Positions 49,347 to 58,822 of a stretch of DNA of 64,000 nt are shown here, piece by piece (position 1 is the first letter of the stretch; each line of letters begins with the position of its first letter). The translations under genes and the position numbers were made by a program. Source of the stretch: Lactiplantibacillus daoliensis (GTDB lineage Bacteria > Bacillota > Bacilli > Lactobacillales > Lactobacillaceae). The stretch covers positions 62,001 through 126,000 of the forward strand of contig NZ_BJDH01000001.1 in the NCBI RefSeq assembly GCF_005405005.1, in the 5' to 3' direction. Below the pieces are notes generated by a model. The model worked only from the letters and a program-made list of their open reading frames with translations. It was not told the DNA's origin and did not search any database.

Positions 49347-51851
49347 TTATTTAGAAGAAACTGCTGAACGACCGTCTGACTTGGGTTGGCTTTTGACATT
49401 AATTGTAATCGTGCCTTTGCTTGCTCCAATCGTGACTTGATCGTTAACCTTGATCTCACCAGTTAAGAGTGATTCACTCAACCGGTCTTCAACTTCGGTC
49501 TGCAATGCCCGGCGAATTGGTCGTGCACCGTACTCAGGATCAAAACCAGCCTTCGCGACGACATCAATCGCTGCCGGCGTAATCTTGATCTTAATGCCCT
49601 GTTGGGCCACCCGATCAACAATTTCGGTTGCCATCAACTTCACGATTTCATGTAATTCATCCCGATTTAAGGAATGGAACACGATTGTTTCATCGATACG
49701 GTTCAAGAACTCAGGACGAAAGGCCTTCCGTAGTTCTTCATGAATCGTTGCTGAAACAGCTTTGTAATCATTAGCCTTATCCGTTGCACCGAACCCAACA
49801 GACTTTTCATCCCGCAAAGTCGTCGCACCTAAGTTAGACGTCATGATCAAAATCGTATTCCGAAAATCGACTTTACGTCCCTTAGAATCAGTCAAGTACC
49901 CGTCATCCAGCACTTGTAACAAAATGTTGAAGACATCTGGATGGGCCTTTTCAACTTCATCAAAGAGGACAACGGAATATGGTTTTTGACGAACCTTTTC
50001 CGTTAATTGCCCACCTTCATCGTAACCGACATAGCCTGGTGCTGATCCAATCAAACGGCTAGTCGAGTAATGTTCCATATATTCAGACATATCAATCCGA
50101 ATCATGTTGTCTTCTGAACCAAACATTGCCTGTGCAAGTGCCTTAGCCAACTCAGTTTTCCCGACCCCAGTTGGGCCAAGGAACATGAAGGAACCGATTG
50201 GTCGGCTTGGATCTTTCAAACCGCTTCGCGCACGCCGAATGGCACGTGCGACCGCTGAAACAGCTTCTGGCTGACCAACGACCCGTTCATGCAGAATCTT
50301 TTCCAAATTAACCAGACGTTCACTTTCAGTCTTTTGCAACTGAGTCAGTGGCACTCCAGTCCATTCAGCAACGACTTGCGCAATATCTTCAGCGGTAACA
50401 TCCAAAGCGTACTTTGGCTTGTCACTGGCTTCGTTGGCAGCTGCTTGGGCTGCCGCGATACTGTCCAAACGATCCTTGAGTTTCATCTCTTGCTTACGAA
50501 TATCGGCCGCTTGCTCGAAATCTTGATCCTCAATGGCCGTTTCTTTTTGTTGGCGCAACTCAGCTAATTTATCTTGATTCTTTGACAATTTAGTTGGTTG
50601 ATCCATCTGGTCAATACGGACCTTCGCTGAAGCTTCATCCATCAAATCAATCGCCTTATCTGGTAAGAAACGATCACTGATATACCGACTAGAAAGCTTA
50701 ACGGCCTGTTCAACCGCTTCATCCGTAATATTGACGTGATGATGTTCTTCATAGCGTGGGCGTAGACCAGTCAAAATTTCGACCGCTTCATCCGGCGTTG
50801 GTTCATCGACCATTACAGTGGCAAAGCGCCGTTCAAGCGCCGCATCAGATTCAATATACTTTTGATATTCATTGAGCGTCGTGGCACCAATTGTTTGAAG
50901 TTCACCACGTGCTAACGCAGGCTTCAAAATGTTAGACGCATCAATCGCGCCTTCAGCACCACCGGCACCAATCAAGGTGTGTAATTCATCAATAAAGAGA
51001 ATAACATGACCGTCGTTATAAATTTCATCGATTACTTTCTTCAAACGATCTTCGAATTCACCACGATATTTGGTCCCAGCAACTAAAGAACCCATGTCCA
51101 GCATCATTAGCCGTTTGTCAGCCATGTCACTAGGGACATCCCCAGCGACGATCTTTTGGGCTAAGCCCTCAGCAATCGCTGTTTTACCAACACCGGGTTC
51201 ACCGATCAAGACGGGGTTATTCTTCGTCCGCCGTGACAAGATTTGAATCACCCGTTTGACTTCTTTCGAACGACCAACCACGGGATCCATCTGTTGTTCA
51301 CTGGCTAACTGAGTCAAATCACGAGCCAGTGAGTCTAAAGTTGGCGTGCCTTCCGCCTTCTTCCCCCCACGGACTTGACTGTTGTTCTTCCGCTTGCCCA
51401 TCGCATCACTGACACCGAGCTTGCGTAAGACCACTTTGCGGGTTTGACCTAAGTCTAGATTTAAGTTCATTAAAATACGCGAGGACAGGATACTTTCATC
51501 TGACAACATCGCTAATAACAAATGTTCAGTCCCAATTTTGTTGGCACCTAACCGTTTAGCTTCATCACCAGCAACTGATAAAATTTCCTTTGCTTTCGGT
51601 GAATAAGGCAAATAGGTATCCTTGCCAACATTGCTTAAGGTCCCGTAACCCGTGAAGCGTTCAATCTCTTCACGAATATCGTCCTCTGTGACCGCATATT
51701 GTTGCAAGACTTTATTAGCAATCCCATTTTTCTCGATTGCCAATGCTAATAATAAATGTTCCGTTCCCACTGCTTGATGTTTAAAATACTTAGCCTGCTC
51801 TTGCGCTAAAACTAAGACACTCTTGGCACTCGGGGTAAATAGGTTATCCAT
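49347..51851 (-). CDS. clpC: ATP-dependent Clp protease ATPase subunit ClpC
   Basis: Class I AAA+ unfoldase that feeds damaged proteins to ClpP. The 834 residues contain: Clp N repeats (1 to about 145), first AAA domain with Walker [14 protein letters not shown] (about 217), UVR motif (about 430-460, [17 protein letters not shown]), and second AAA domain with [14 protein letters not shown] (about 553). ClpC adaptor genes mcsA and mcsB, present between ctsR and clpC in Bacillus, are absent. It is cotranscribed with ctsR (18-bp gap) and should be repressed by CtsR. Confidence 0.98.
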   Translation of the reverse strand: MDNLFTPSAKSVLVLAQEQAKYFKHQAVGTEHLLLALAIEKNGIANKVLQQYAVTEDDIREEIERFTGYGTLSNVGKDTYLPYSPKAKEILSVAGDEAKRLGANKIGTEHLLLAMLSDESILSSRILMNLNLDLGQTRKVVLRKLGVSDAMGKRKNNSQVRGGKKAEGTPTLDSLARDLTQLASEQQMDPVVGRSKEVKRVIQILSRRTKNNPVLIGEPGVGKTAIAEGLAQKIVAGDVPSDMADKRLMMLDMGSLVAGTKYRGEFEDRLKKVIDEIYNDGHVILFIDELHTLIGAGGAEGAIDASNILKPALARGELQTIGATTLNEYQKYIESDAALERRFATVMVDEPTPDEAVEILTGLRPRYEEHHHVNITDEAVEQAVKLSSRYISDRFLPDKAIDLMDEASAKVRIDQMDQPTKLSKNQDKLAELRQQKETAIEDQDFEQAADIRKQEMKLKDRLDSIAAAQAAANEASDKPKYALDVTAEDIAQVVAEWTGVPLTQLQKTESERLVNLEKILHERVVGQPEAVSAVARAIRRARSGLKDPSRPIGSFMFLGPTGVGKTELAKALAQAMFGSEDNMIRIDMSEYMEHYSTSRLIGSAPGYVGYDEGGQLTEKVRQKPYSVVLFDEVEKAHPDVFNILLQVLDDGYLTDSKGRKVDFRNTILIMTSNLGATTLRDEKSVGFGATDKANDYKAVSATIHEELRKAFRPEFLNRIDETIVFHSLNRDELHEIVKLMATEIVDRVAQQGIKIKITPAAIDVVAKAGFDPEYGARPIRRALQTEVEDRLSESLLTGEIKVNDQVTIGASKGTITINVKSQPKSDGRSAVSSK

Positions 51852-51869
51852 TGCGATTCCTCGCTTTCT

Positions 51870-52337
51870 TTAACTTTCATAACGCAGGTGGTTCAAGATT
51901 CCAATAATAATGCGCGCCCGTAGACTATTTTCCAAGTCATGATCATCCACGCCAAGCGTGTTACGATCTGTCGCGACTAAAATTAATTGGGCTTCCCTGC
52001 GATTTAACACATCATCTTCATAGAGACTTTGGACGACCGCGTAGGCATCCCGTTGCGTTATTGAATCCCCAATCACTTGAATCAGGGTGTCCAAAACGTC
52101 AGCATCATCCAGGAGGTTAACCTTCTCGATTCGAATGTAACCACCACCGCCACGTTTACTTTCAACCAAGTAACCATTTTGAATCGTGAAACGAGTCTTA
52201 ATCACATAATTGATTTGAGAAGGGACCACGTTGAATAAGTCAGCAATTTCTGACCGCCGAATTTCAACATGCTCAGCGTCCGCCAAAATACTTTTTAAAT
52301 ATTTTTCGATGATATCGGAGATATTTTGACTTTGCAT
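51870..52337 (-). CDS. ctsR: Class III heat-shock repressor CtsR
   Basis: 155 residues from ATG 52337. A winged helix-turn-helix (about 1-70) has the glycine-rich wing RGGGGYIRI near 62, whose conserved arginine senses temperature in homologues. A C-terminal dimer domain follows. It represses its own operon with clpC through the direct repeat just upstream. McsB, which inactivates CtsR by arginine phosphorylation in Bacillus, is not encoded here. Confidence 0.97.
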   Translation of the reverse strand: MQSQNISDIIEKYLKSILADAEHVEIRRSEIADLFNVVPSQINYVIKTRFTIQNGYLVESKRGGGGYIRIEKVNLLDDADVLDTLIQVIGDSITQRDAYAVVQSLYEDDVLNRREAQLILVATDRNTLGVDDHDLENSLRARIIIGILNHLRYES

Positions 52338-52359
52338 CTGCTTCACCCTTTACATTATC

Positions 52360-52376
52360 TTTGACTAATATTGACT
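52360..52376 (-). promoter_or_regulatory. CtsR operator
   Basis: On minus: AGTCAAT-ATT-AGTCAAA, a direct heptamer repeat with 3-bp spacing matching the CtsR consensus (RGTCAAA-NAN-RGTCAAA) at 13 of 14 heptamer positions. It sits immediately downstream of the -10 box. Confidence 0.9.
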
Positions 52377-52379
52377 TTC

Positions 52380-52407
52380 ATTATACGAGGATAAAAACAA
52401 ATTGCAA
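52380..52407 (-). promoter_or_regulatory. Promoter of ctsR-clpC
   Basis: On minus: TTGCAA (52407-52402), 16-bp spacer, TATAAT (52385-52380). Confidence 0.8.
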
Positions 52408-52720
52408 AGAATTTCACCTAAATGGCGGTGCAGATAGCCTCTCACGGTTGTTAAAGCATAGCACGCAGCGAACCTGCATTCAATTGATTGGACCGAAAAT
52501 TGACCGGATAACTTAAAAATTTTTCAATAATTTCATCAGTGAACTATCATGACCAACTGATGAAATTCGGATCAGCGCAGAAGAGACTGATTCCAGTCCG
52601 AAAACGCTGATTGCCAGTCACACAATCGTTTTAAGCTAACTGCGCTTTAGCGATTAGCTTAACAAACTAACTGGTGACCCACTATTTCCTGAAACATCAG
52701 TGATAACCCCTTGCTACGAC
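52408..52720. other. Structured intergenic region between ctsR and phnD
   Basis: No gene seen. Three successive fold-backs are readable: a perfect 11-bp stem ATTTCATCAGT/ACTGATGAAAT with 15-nt loop (52530-52566), a nested pair CAGCG(GACTG attc CAGTC)CGCTG (about 52573-52610), and TTAAGCTAA..CGC/GCG..TTAGCTTAA (about 52630-52662). I do not find the ACCG..TGG loop of the cruciform-like family. Confidence 0.55.
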
Positions 52721-52737
52721 TCACTTTTTAAAACAGA

Positions 52738-52787
52738 TTTACACAACATATACCTAAAGTTTACAAGATAACTCATGACTCTTTACA
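52738..52787 (+). promoter_or_regulatory. PhoP-box-like direct repeats upstream of phnD
   Basis: TTTACA occurs at 52738, 52760 and 52782, exactly 22 bp apart, with a weaker TATACC at 52749, giving an 11-bp helical phase. PhoP boxes are TT(A/C/T)ACA-like hexamers in this phase. A candidate -10 (TATGCT, 52797-52802) puts the array at about -71 to -22, where PhoP activates promoters. This supports phosphate-starvation control of the phn genes. Confidence 0.6.
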
Positions 52788-52842
52788 CAAACACCGTATG
52801 CTGGCCGATGTTCCCAAAAATTAACGGAGGTAATTAAAACAT

Positions 52843-53871
52843 ATGGGCAAAATTAATCGTCAGTTATTAAGTCTTGGTGGTATCACCCTATTGACGCTAG
52901 GGTTAGCTGGGTGTGCTAGCAAGCCGTCTTCCGCAGCCAATACTAAAACCATCAACGTCGTTTTTTATCCGAATGAGTCCGCTAAGAGTTTTGCTGGTTC
53001 ACGAACAGCCTTACAGAAAACGATTGAAAAGGCCACTGGTAAAAAAGTTAACCTGCAAACGACCACTGACTACAATGTGGCAATCCAAGCCATTGCTTCC
53101 GGTAAAGCGCAATTAGCTTATATGGGGGCCAATGGCTACATCCAAGCTAATCACATCAGTAAGCAAGTCAAGCCGTTTGCCACACTTTCAGATGCCAACG
53201 GTGGTCTCAAAAATGCCACGTATCATGCTTATTTGATGGTCCAAAAGAAAGACGCTGCCAAATACGTCCAAGACGGTCATTACAGTCTCAACCATATTAA
53301 AGGTGAGCGCATTTCGTACGTCTCCAACAGCTCAACTTCCGGCTTCCTCGTTCCACTCTCAGAGATCAGTCGTGAATTTAAGATCAAAAACACCGATAAA
53401 CTGACACAGAGTGGTGGCTTTTTCAGTAAAGTGCTGTACGGCGGTTCTCACCAAGGTTCAGCGATCAACTTACTCAAGGGTGACGTTGACGTCGCTGCAT
53501 TCGATGACGAGGATTTGACCCCCTATCTCGACGCAACGACTGGCACTTGGAACCAGGTGGGGACGACCTTTACCGTCAAGAATAACGCTGCGGCCCCCTT
53601 TACCAGCCTAAAGGGTCATCAAATCGTTGACATCGCCAAAATGACGGTACAACAAGGACCCTGGGTCTACAACGCTAAAACATTGAGTGCCAAGGACGAA
53701 CAGAAGCTGGCAACGGTCTTTACCTCCAAGTCATTCGCGACCAATGCTAAAATTTTCTCTGCGCCAAACGCGAAAGTGCCAATGATGTTTCAGAAGGCTT
53801 CGGCAAAAACGAAATTGGTCAAAGTTACCGACAGCTGGTACAAGCCGACCCATGAGTTAGTGGGTTATTAA
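52843..53871 (+). CDS. phnD: Phosphonate ABC transporter substrate-binding lipoprotein
   Basis: 342 residues with a lipoprotein signal (LTLGLAGC, Cys24) and a PhnD-type type 2 binding fold. Family-like stretches are NVVFYPNESAKSF near 40, KAQLAYMGANGYIQA near 88, and STSGFLVP and GSHQGSAINLLKGDVDVAAFDD near 170-220. It captures phosphonates outside the membrane; the phnX-phnW genes downstream suggest 2-aminoethylphosphonate. ACGGAGG precedes the ATG. First gene of phnD-C-E-E. Confidence 0.9.
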   Translation: MGKINRQLLSLGGITLLTLGLAGCASKPSSAANTKTINVVFYPNESAKSFAGSRTALQKTIEKATGKKVNLQTTTDYNVAIQAIASGKAQLAYMGANGYIQANHISKQVKPFATLSDANGGLKNATYHAYLMVQKKDAAKYVQDGHYSLNHIKGERISYVSNSSTSGFLVPLSEISREFKIKNTDKLTQSGGFFSKVLYGGSHQGSAINLLKGDVDVAAFDDEDLTPYLDATTGTWNQVGTTFTVKNNAAAPFTSLKGHQIVDIAKMTVQQGPWVYNAKTLSAKDEQKLATVFTSKSFATNAKIFSAPNAKVPMMFQKASAKTKLVKVTDSWYKPTHELVGY

Positions 53872-53897
53872 GCGCCCATTACAGAAAGGAGCTCGCC

Positions 53898-54662
53898 ATG
53901 CTAAAAGTTATTGGTCTCGATAAATCCTATAATCGGCAAAAACAATCTTTAAAATCAGTGAGTTTTACGGCAAAGCCTGGTGAAGTCACCGCCATCATCG
54001 GCCCATCTGGCGCCGGAAAAACAACTATTCTGCGAAGTGTCAATCAGCTCATTCGCGACGATGCTGGTCAGATTCTCTTAGACGATACCGATATTCGGCA
54101 AGCAAAGCCCGCCGAGTTGCGTCAAATTCGCCACCACATTGGCATGATTTTTCAAAACTATAATTTAATCGGACCGCTGACAGCACTGGAAAACGTCCTG
54201 CATGGGCGCCTTGGTGCTAAATCGACGCTCGCTGGCATTCTCGGGCTGTACAGTACGGCCGAAAAAAATGAAGCCCTTGAGCTACTGAAAGCAGTTGGCC
54301 TCGGCGATTTTGCCTTACAACGCTGTGATCAACTTAGTGGTGGGCAACAGCAACGCGTCGGCATTGCACGCGCCCTGATGCAACATCCGAAGATGATCCT
54401 ATGTGATGAACCGATTGCCTCGTTGGACCCCAAATCGACAAAACTAGTGATGGATATTTTGCGCGAATTGGCCCAGAGTAAACAGCTCATTATTCTCATC
54501 AACCTGCATCAGTTGGAAATTGCCCAAACTTACGCTGACCATATTGTTGGCATTAATCAAGGAACCATCGTCTATGAAGGTCCACAACGCGCACTCACCC
54601 CTGAAAAACTACAAGCAATCTATCGTCAAGCACCGACTAAAGAGGTGTCTGCGCATGCCTAA
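53898..54662 (+). CDS. phnC: Phosphonate ABC transporter ATPase
   Basis: 254 residues: Walker A GPSGAGKTT (about 36), Q-loop FQNYNLIGPLTALENVLHGRLG typical of PhnC, signature LSGGQQQRVG (about 147), Walker B MILCDEPIASLDP, and switch INLHQLE. It energises uptake through the PhnE permeases. GAAAGGAG precedes the ATG, 26 bp after phnD, and the end overlaps phnE1 by 8 bases. Confidence 0.95.
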   Translation: MLKVIGLDKSYNRQKQSLKSVSFTAKPGEVTAIIGPSGAGKTTILRSVNQLIRDDAGQILLDDTDIRQAKPAELRQIRHHIGMIFQNYNLIGPLTALENVLHGRLGAKSTLAGILGLYSTAEKNEALELLKAVGLGDFALQRCDQLSGGQQQRVGIARALMQHPKMILCDEPIASLDPKSTKLVMDILRELAQSKQLIILINLHQLEIAQTYADHIVGINQGTIVYEGPQRALTPEKLQAIYRQAPTKEVSAHA

Positions 54663-55455
54663 TCAACTGACACCGCAACACTTTTTCCGCCGGCGCAGAA
54701 TCCAATTGACGGTCATTCTCTTAATCCTGATTGGCATCTACTGGCTTTCGATGGCCCTGGTCAACTTTCAAACCATGACGGCCCTGACACAAGTCCCCGC
54801 TGGTTTGATCTGGTTGTTCAAAAACTTCATTCCAACTGAACGGTCGCTCTCCTATCTTAGCGCCATTAGCTTTCAACTATGGCGAACTTTGCTCATCGCG
54901 ATTGCCTCGACCATCTGCGCCGGATTGTTTAGTCTCTTCTTTGCCATCTTAGGTGCTAAGCCCACCGCACCAGCTCCTTATTGGCATCTGGTAATTCGAT
55001 TAGGCGCCTCATTGGTCCGTATCATTCCAGTCGTTGCTTGGTCCATGATCTTACTTTTTTCATTTAAACAGAGTGACTTCACAGGCTTTCTCGCCTTATT
55101 TTTCATGACGCTCGGCTATCTCACCCGTGCTTTTACCGAAACTATCGAAGATTTGGATCCTGACAAACTCAGCGCCTTACGAGCGGTTGGGGCAACTTAT
55201 ACGCAATGTGTCTTTTGTGGTGTTTTGCCGGAGGTCGCCACGACGTTAACCAGCTGGTTACTTTATATGATAGAAAATAATCTTAGAGACGCAACCTTAG
55301 TTGGTATTTTAACGGGGACGGGCATCGGTTTTCTTTTTAATTATTATTTCAAAAGTTTTCGTTATGACGCCGCTGGCTTAATCGTTCTATTGATTGCCAT
55401 CCTGGTCATCACACTTGAACTCACCTCAACTAAAATTAGGAAGGCCATCGCATGA
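54655..55455 (+). CDS. phnE: Phosphonate ABC transporter permease, first copy
   Basis: 266 residues from ATG 54655, chosen over the long frame opening inside phnC because GAGGTG precedes it. Six hydrophobic helices; the coupling-loop region ETIEDLDPDKLSALRAVGATYTQ contains the EAA-like GA motif. It overlaps both phnC (8 bases) and the second permease gene (ATGA, 4 bases), so the transporter is translated as a unit. Confidence 0.92.
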   Translation: MPNQLTPQHFFRRRRIQLTVILLILIGIYWLSMALVNFQTMTALTQVPAGLIWLFKNFIPTERSLSYLSAISFQLWRTLLIAIASTICAGLFSLFFAILGAKPTAPAPYWHLVIRLGASLVRIIPVVAWSMILLFSFKQSDFTGFLALFFMTLGYLTRAFTETIEDLDPDKLSALRAVGATYTQCVFCGVLPEVATTLTSWLLYMIENNLRDATLVGILTGTGIGFLFNYYFKSFRYDAAGLIVLLIAILVITLELTSTKIRKAIA

Positions 55456-56285
55456 AGTCTGAAATACCCTCACAAGCACGAGTACCTACCAAGCTCTCGC
55501 TCACGACGCGCCCACGACGTGTGTTACGTCTTGTACTGGCAGGCTTAACCGTTGTGACTATCTATACCTTGGTCACCTTGAATACTAGCGGCCTGAAAGT
55601 CAATGACGCCATCAGTAGTTTAGGAAGCAACTTGACCCTCATGTTTCTCCACCCAAGCGTTGGACAAGACACTTGGCCACTGCTCTTACGGGCCCTTGCT
55701 ACCAGCGTATCGCTCGGCCTGCTCACCACTATTCTCGGCGCGGTTTTTGCGTTCTTTATTGCTATGGGCGCGGCGCGTAACTTAGCCCCTAACTGGCTGG
55801 CAACCGGCATCAAAGCGGTCATGGCCTTTATTCGTGCCATTCCAACCATCTTATGGGTGCTGATCTACTCTGTCGTCATGGGATTAGGCGCCAGTGCCGC
55901 GGTCGTTGGCCTAACCTTTCATAGCATCGCCTATTTAGTCAAAGCTTACTCTGAAAGTATTGAAGCCACCCCCACCGAAACCATTGAAGCCTTAAAAGCC
56001 AGTGGGGTGCGTTTTTTACCGATCGTTTTTCAAGCGATTCTGCCGTCAATTATCCCGGCTTTGCTCAGTTGGACCTTCATTCGGTTTGAAATCAACTTTG
56101 CCAACGCCGTGGCGGTTGGGGCAGCAGCGGGCGCTAATGATATTGGCTATTACTTATTTATGGCCAGTGGCTTTTACTTCAATTTTCACGAAGTCGGTCT
56201 AATCGTTTATTTACTCTTAGGTGTCGCAATCATCTTGGAAGTCATTTCCATGAAATTGCGCGGTCATTATTTGAAACAGAACTAA
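55452..56285 (+). CDS. phnE: Phosphonate ABC transporter permease, second copy
   Basis: 277 residues, six membrane helices and the coupling loop ESIEATPTETIEALKASGVRFL. It is clearly homologous to the preceding permease but diverged, so the channel is probably a PhnE1-PhnE2 heterodimer, an arrangement known for other phosphonate importers. It ends before a structured element and is not directly joined to phnX. Confidence 0.92.
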   Translation: MKSEIPSQARVPTKLSLTTRPRRVLRLVLAGLTVVTIYTLVTLNTSGLKVNDAISSLGSNLTLMFLHPSVGQDTWPLLLRALATSVSLGLLTTILGAVFAFFIAMGAARNLAPNWLATGIKAVMAFIRAIPTILWVLIYSVVMGLGASAAVVGLTFHSIAYLVKAYSESIEATPTETIEALKASGVRFLPIVFQAILPSIIPALLSWTFIRFEINFANAVAVGAAAGANDIGYYLFMASGFYFNFHEVGLIVYLLLGVAIILEVISMKLRGHYLKQN

Positions 56286-56341
56286 AAGCAGCAAAAACGT
56301 TACAACTGTCCTAATACCAGTAACCGTTACGTCTACGTTCC

Positions 56342-56502
56342 GTCAGTCAAAATCGATGTGCCGTGGGGAATGGTGCCAGCCAAAGTACGGTCTGGCACCT
56401 CAATTCAAAGCCGATAAAACACGTCTTTGAATTGCCCCGTAAAATTAGTCGGCTAAAAACGCCGACTAATTTTACCAACACTACACACCAGTTTTGACTG
56501 AC
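56342..56502 (-). repeat. Large cruciform-like structured element, copy 3
   Basis: Outer arms GTCAGTCAAAA (56342-56352) and TTTTGACTGAC (56492-56502) pair perfectly. Read on minus, it holds three arms: TAAAATTAGTCGGC/GCCGACTAATTTTA (14 bp perfect), AATTCAAAG/CTTTGAATT, and GGTGCCAG/CTGGCACC closing the loop ACCGTACTTTGG (56380-56391 on plus). The loop and the TTAGTCGG stretch match the copies at 13801 and 35268, but this copy has one more arm. It lies between phnE and phnX. Confidence 0.82.
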
Positions 56503-56532
56503 TCCGCTGAGCGTGAATAATGTTTTCATTAA

Positions 56533-56609
56533 AAAAGAACCACTGATTAGCTGGAAGTTAGCGCTGATACTTCGCCCGCATGTGATCAGCACCAACTGGA
56601 AGCGACGAG
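56533..56609. repeat. Long imperfect hairpin upstream of phnX
   Basis: AGTTAGCGCTGAT (about 56557-56569) and ATCAGCACCAACT (about 56586-56598) pair over 13 positions with two mismatches around a 16-nt loop. CTGGAAG occurs twice at its edges as a direct repeat. Function unknown; it is not followed by a T-run. Confidence 0.45.
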
Positions 56610-56737
56610 TTTTCATGGCCTAATTATTGAGGTAGTGGCACAAGTCGTGATTTTCAACTTGCAACCTTCAGAAACAGAACTAAAACACTCACCACGGACG
56701 GTACGAGTGCAAAAAAAATAAAATGAGGTCTTTTACA

Positions 56738-57532
56738 ATGAGTATTCAAGCAGTAATTTTTGACTGGGCCGGGACAACGATTGACTACGGTAGCCAGGCG
56801 CCAATCTTTGCCTTTCAACAAGCCTTTAAAACCGCCGGTATCGACTTAACCGTGGCAGAGATCCGCCGTGATATGGGGCTTGATAAAGCCCAACACATTC
56901 GCAAAATCATGGCATTGCCAGACGTTCAAACAACCTGGCAACAGCTTTACCACCGGCTGCCTACCGCCACGGACCGTGACCAGATTTATCATGATTTCAA
57001 GCAGCGGCTTCTAACTGAACTGCCTAATTTTGCGCAACTCAAGCCAGGCATGGCCGCTGTCATCACCTATTTAACTGACAATCAACTACCTTATGGCACC
57101 ACGTCGGGCTACGACGCCGACATGCTCAAGATCGTCCTCCCCGTGGCCGCCGAACAAGGCTACCAGCCACGCGTCAATGTCACCTCGGAACAAACGAACG
57201 GTGTCGGGCGACCAGCCGCAGCAATGCTAGCACACGCCTGCGATTTACTTGGCATCACTGACCGACAAGCGGTACTAAAAGTTGGTGATTCGATCAATGA
57301 CATTCTTGAGGCCAAAAATGCTGGTTGCCTCAGTGTCGGAATGGTTGACGGGAGTAATTTGATGGGCTTAACGGAAGCCGAATTTGCAGCACTGACACCT
57401 GTCGAGCAAGCTAACGCACGCCAAATGGTCAGTGATCAGTACCACGGTGTTCAGGCTGACTTTATTTTGACGTCAATGGCTGAACTGCCGGCTTTAATTA
57501 CGACATTAAATCGCGAAGGAGAAAAATTATGA
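56738..57532 (+). CDS. phnX: Phosphonoacetaldehyde hydrolase (phosphonatase)
   Basis: HAD-superfamily enzyme cleaving the C-P bond of phosphonoacetaldehyde to acetaldehyde and phosphate. From ATG 56738 (GAGG upstream) it is 264 residues. The nucleophile motif FDWAGTTIDYG gives Asp9, and the Schiff-base lysine of the family fits Lys50 in MGLDKAQH, the same spacing as the characterised Bacillus enzyme. KVGDSINDILEAKNAG near 186 is the Mg-binding HAD motif. It overlaps phnW by four bases. Confidence 0.95.
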   Translation: MSIQAVIFDWAGTTIDYGSQAPIFAFQQAFKTAGIDLTVAEIRRDMGLDKAQHIRKIMALPDVQTTWQQLYHRLPTATDRDQIYHDFKQRLLTELPNFAQLKPGMAAVITYLTDNQLPYGTTSGYDADMLKIVLPVAAEQGYQPRVNVTSEQTNGVGRPAAAMLAHACDLLGITDRQAVLKVGDSINDILEAKNAGCLSVGMVDGSNLMGLTEAEFAALTPVEQANARQMVSDQYHGVQADFILTSMAELPALITTLNREGEKL

Positions 57533-58635
57533 AACAACCTTATCTATTGCTGACTCCCGGTCCACTGAGTACCACGGCAACGGTGAAAGCCGCTATGCAG
57601 ATTGATTATTGTACTTGGGATCAAGACTACCGTAATATCACCGAGAGCGTGCGGTCACAACTATTGGCCGTTGCACAGGCCAGTCCTGAGCGCTATACCA
57701 GTATCCTAATCCAGGGAAGTGGCAGCTATGGCGTTGAAGCCACGATTGGAACCGCAATTCCACCTGAAGGCGCCTTACTGATGATTGCCATCAATGGTGC
57801 CTATGGCCAGCGAATCAGCGATATCGCCGCCTACTATCAAATTCCACACATCGATATTTGTTTTGATGAAGATCAAGCGGTTGACCCGGCGCGTATTGCT
57901 CAGGCACTTGATGCCCATCCAGAAGTCACCCATTTCGCTATGATCCACAGTGAAACCACCACCGGGATCTTGAATCCAATTGACCAAATTATGCCACTAC
58001 TCAAAGCCCGACATATCATCAGTATCATTGATGCCATGTCGAGTTTGGGCGGTGTGCCACTGAGCGTTGACCAACTGGGCTGTGATTATCTGATTAGTAG
58101 CGCCAACAAGTGTATCCAAGGTGTCCCAGGCTTTGCTTTTGTTATTGCCAATCGACAACAGCTCGCTCAAACCGCTGGTAATGCCCGCTCACTGTGTCTT
58201 GATCTGTACGACCAGTGGCAAACGATGACCAAGTTTCCGGGGAAATGGCGCTTCACCTCACCGACTCACGTTGTCCACGCTTTTTCACAGGCGCTCAAAG
58301 AACTAGCCCTAGAAGGCGGCGTGACTAAGCGCTATCAACGCTATCGGGAAAATCAAGAAGTCCTAAGTACCGGGATGCAACAGCTCGGTTTTACGCTAGT
58401 GATTCAACCAGCGGTACAAGGACCAATTATCACGTCATTTAAGTACCCCACGCCAACCTTCGACTTTCCTCACTTTTATCAATTTTTGAAAGCACATGGT
58501 TTCGTGATTTATCCCGGAAAAGTCACGACTACGCCTAGTTTTCGGATTGGTTCTATCGGCGATGTCACGCCATCAGATATTAAACAGTTGCTCACCGTTA
58601 TCGCGACCTATCAACACCAGGCCAGTTCACATTAA
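57529..58635 (+). CDS. phnW: 2-Aminoethylphosphonate-pyruvate transaminase
   Basis: PLP enzyme converting 2-aminoethylphosphonate and pyruvate to phosphonoacetaldehyde and L-alanine, the substrate step for PhnX. The 368 residues open with LLTPGPLSTTATVK, have IIDAMSSLGGVPL near 165 and the PLP lysine in SSANKCIQGVPGFAF near 193. It overlaps phnX by ATGA. Together with PhnDCEE it makes a complete import-and-degradation route giving usable phosphate. Confidence 0.96.
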   Translation: MKQPYLLLTPGPLSTTATVKAAMQIDYCTWDQDYRNITESVRSQLLAVAQASPERYTSILIQGSGSYGVEATIGTAIPPEGALLMIAINGAYGQRISDIAAYYQIPHIDICFDEDQAVDPARIAQALDAHPEVTHFAMIHSETTTGILNPIDQIMPLLKARHIISIIDAMSSLGGVPLSVDQLGCDYLISSANKCIQGVPGFAFVIANRQQLAQTAGNARSLCLDLYDQWQTMTKFPGKWRFTSPTHVVHAFSQALKELALEGGVTKRYQRYRENQEVLSTGMQQLGFTLVIQPAVQGPIITSFKYPTPTFDFPHFYQFLKAHGFVIYPGKVTTTPSFRIGSIGDVTPSDIKQLLTVIATYQHQASSH

Positions 58636-58642
58636 AAAAGGC

Positions 58643-58680
58643 GACAAAAAAATCCAGCCAAATTGACTGGATTTTTTGTG
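58643..58680. terminator. Bidirectional terminator between phnW and the tRNA cluster
   Basis: AAAAAATCCAG pairs with CTGGATTTTTT around a 9-nt loop, serving both convergent transcripts. Confidence 0.88.
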
Positions 58681-58692
58681 GTTTAGTCGTAA

Positions 58693-58766
58693 TCGGGAAA
58701 ACAGGATTTGAACCTGCGACCCCTACGTCCCGAACGTAGTGCTCTACCAAGCTGAGCTACTTCCCG
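58693..58766 (-). tRNA. tRNA-Pro (CGG)
   Basis: 74-nt cloverleaf on minus with acceptor CGGGAAG, D-arm GCTC..GAGC, anticodon loop TTCGGGA and T-arm GCAGG/CCTGT. CCA is not encoded. It is nearly identical to the neighbouring tRNA-Pro(TGG) outside the anticodon arm. The T-loop reads TTCAAAT rather than TTCGAAT. Confidence 0.95.
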
Positions 58767-58822
58767 TTAAAAAGTTTAAATAAAAAGCCCTAGTTACAAT
58801 AACTAAGACTGTTGGGAATCGA

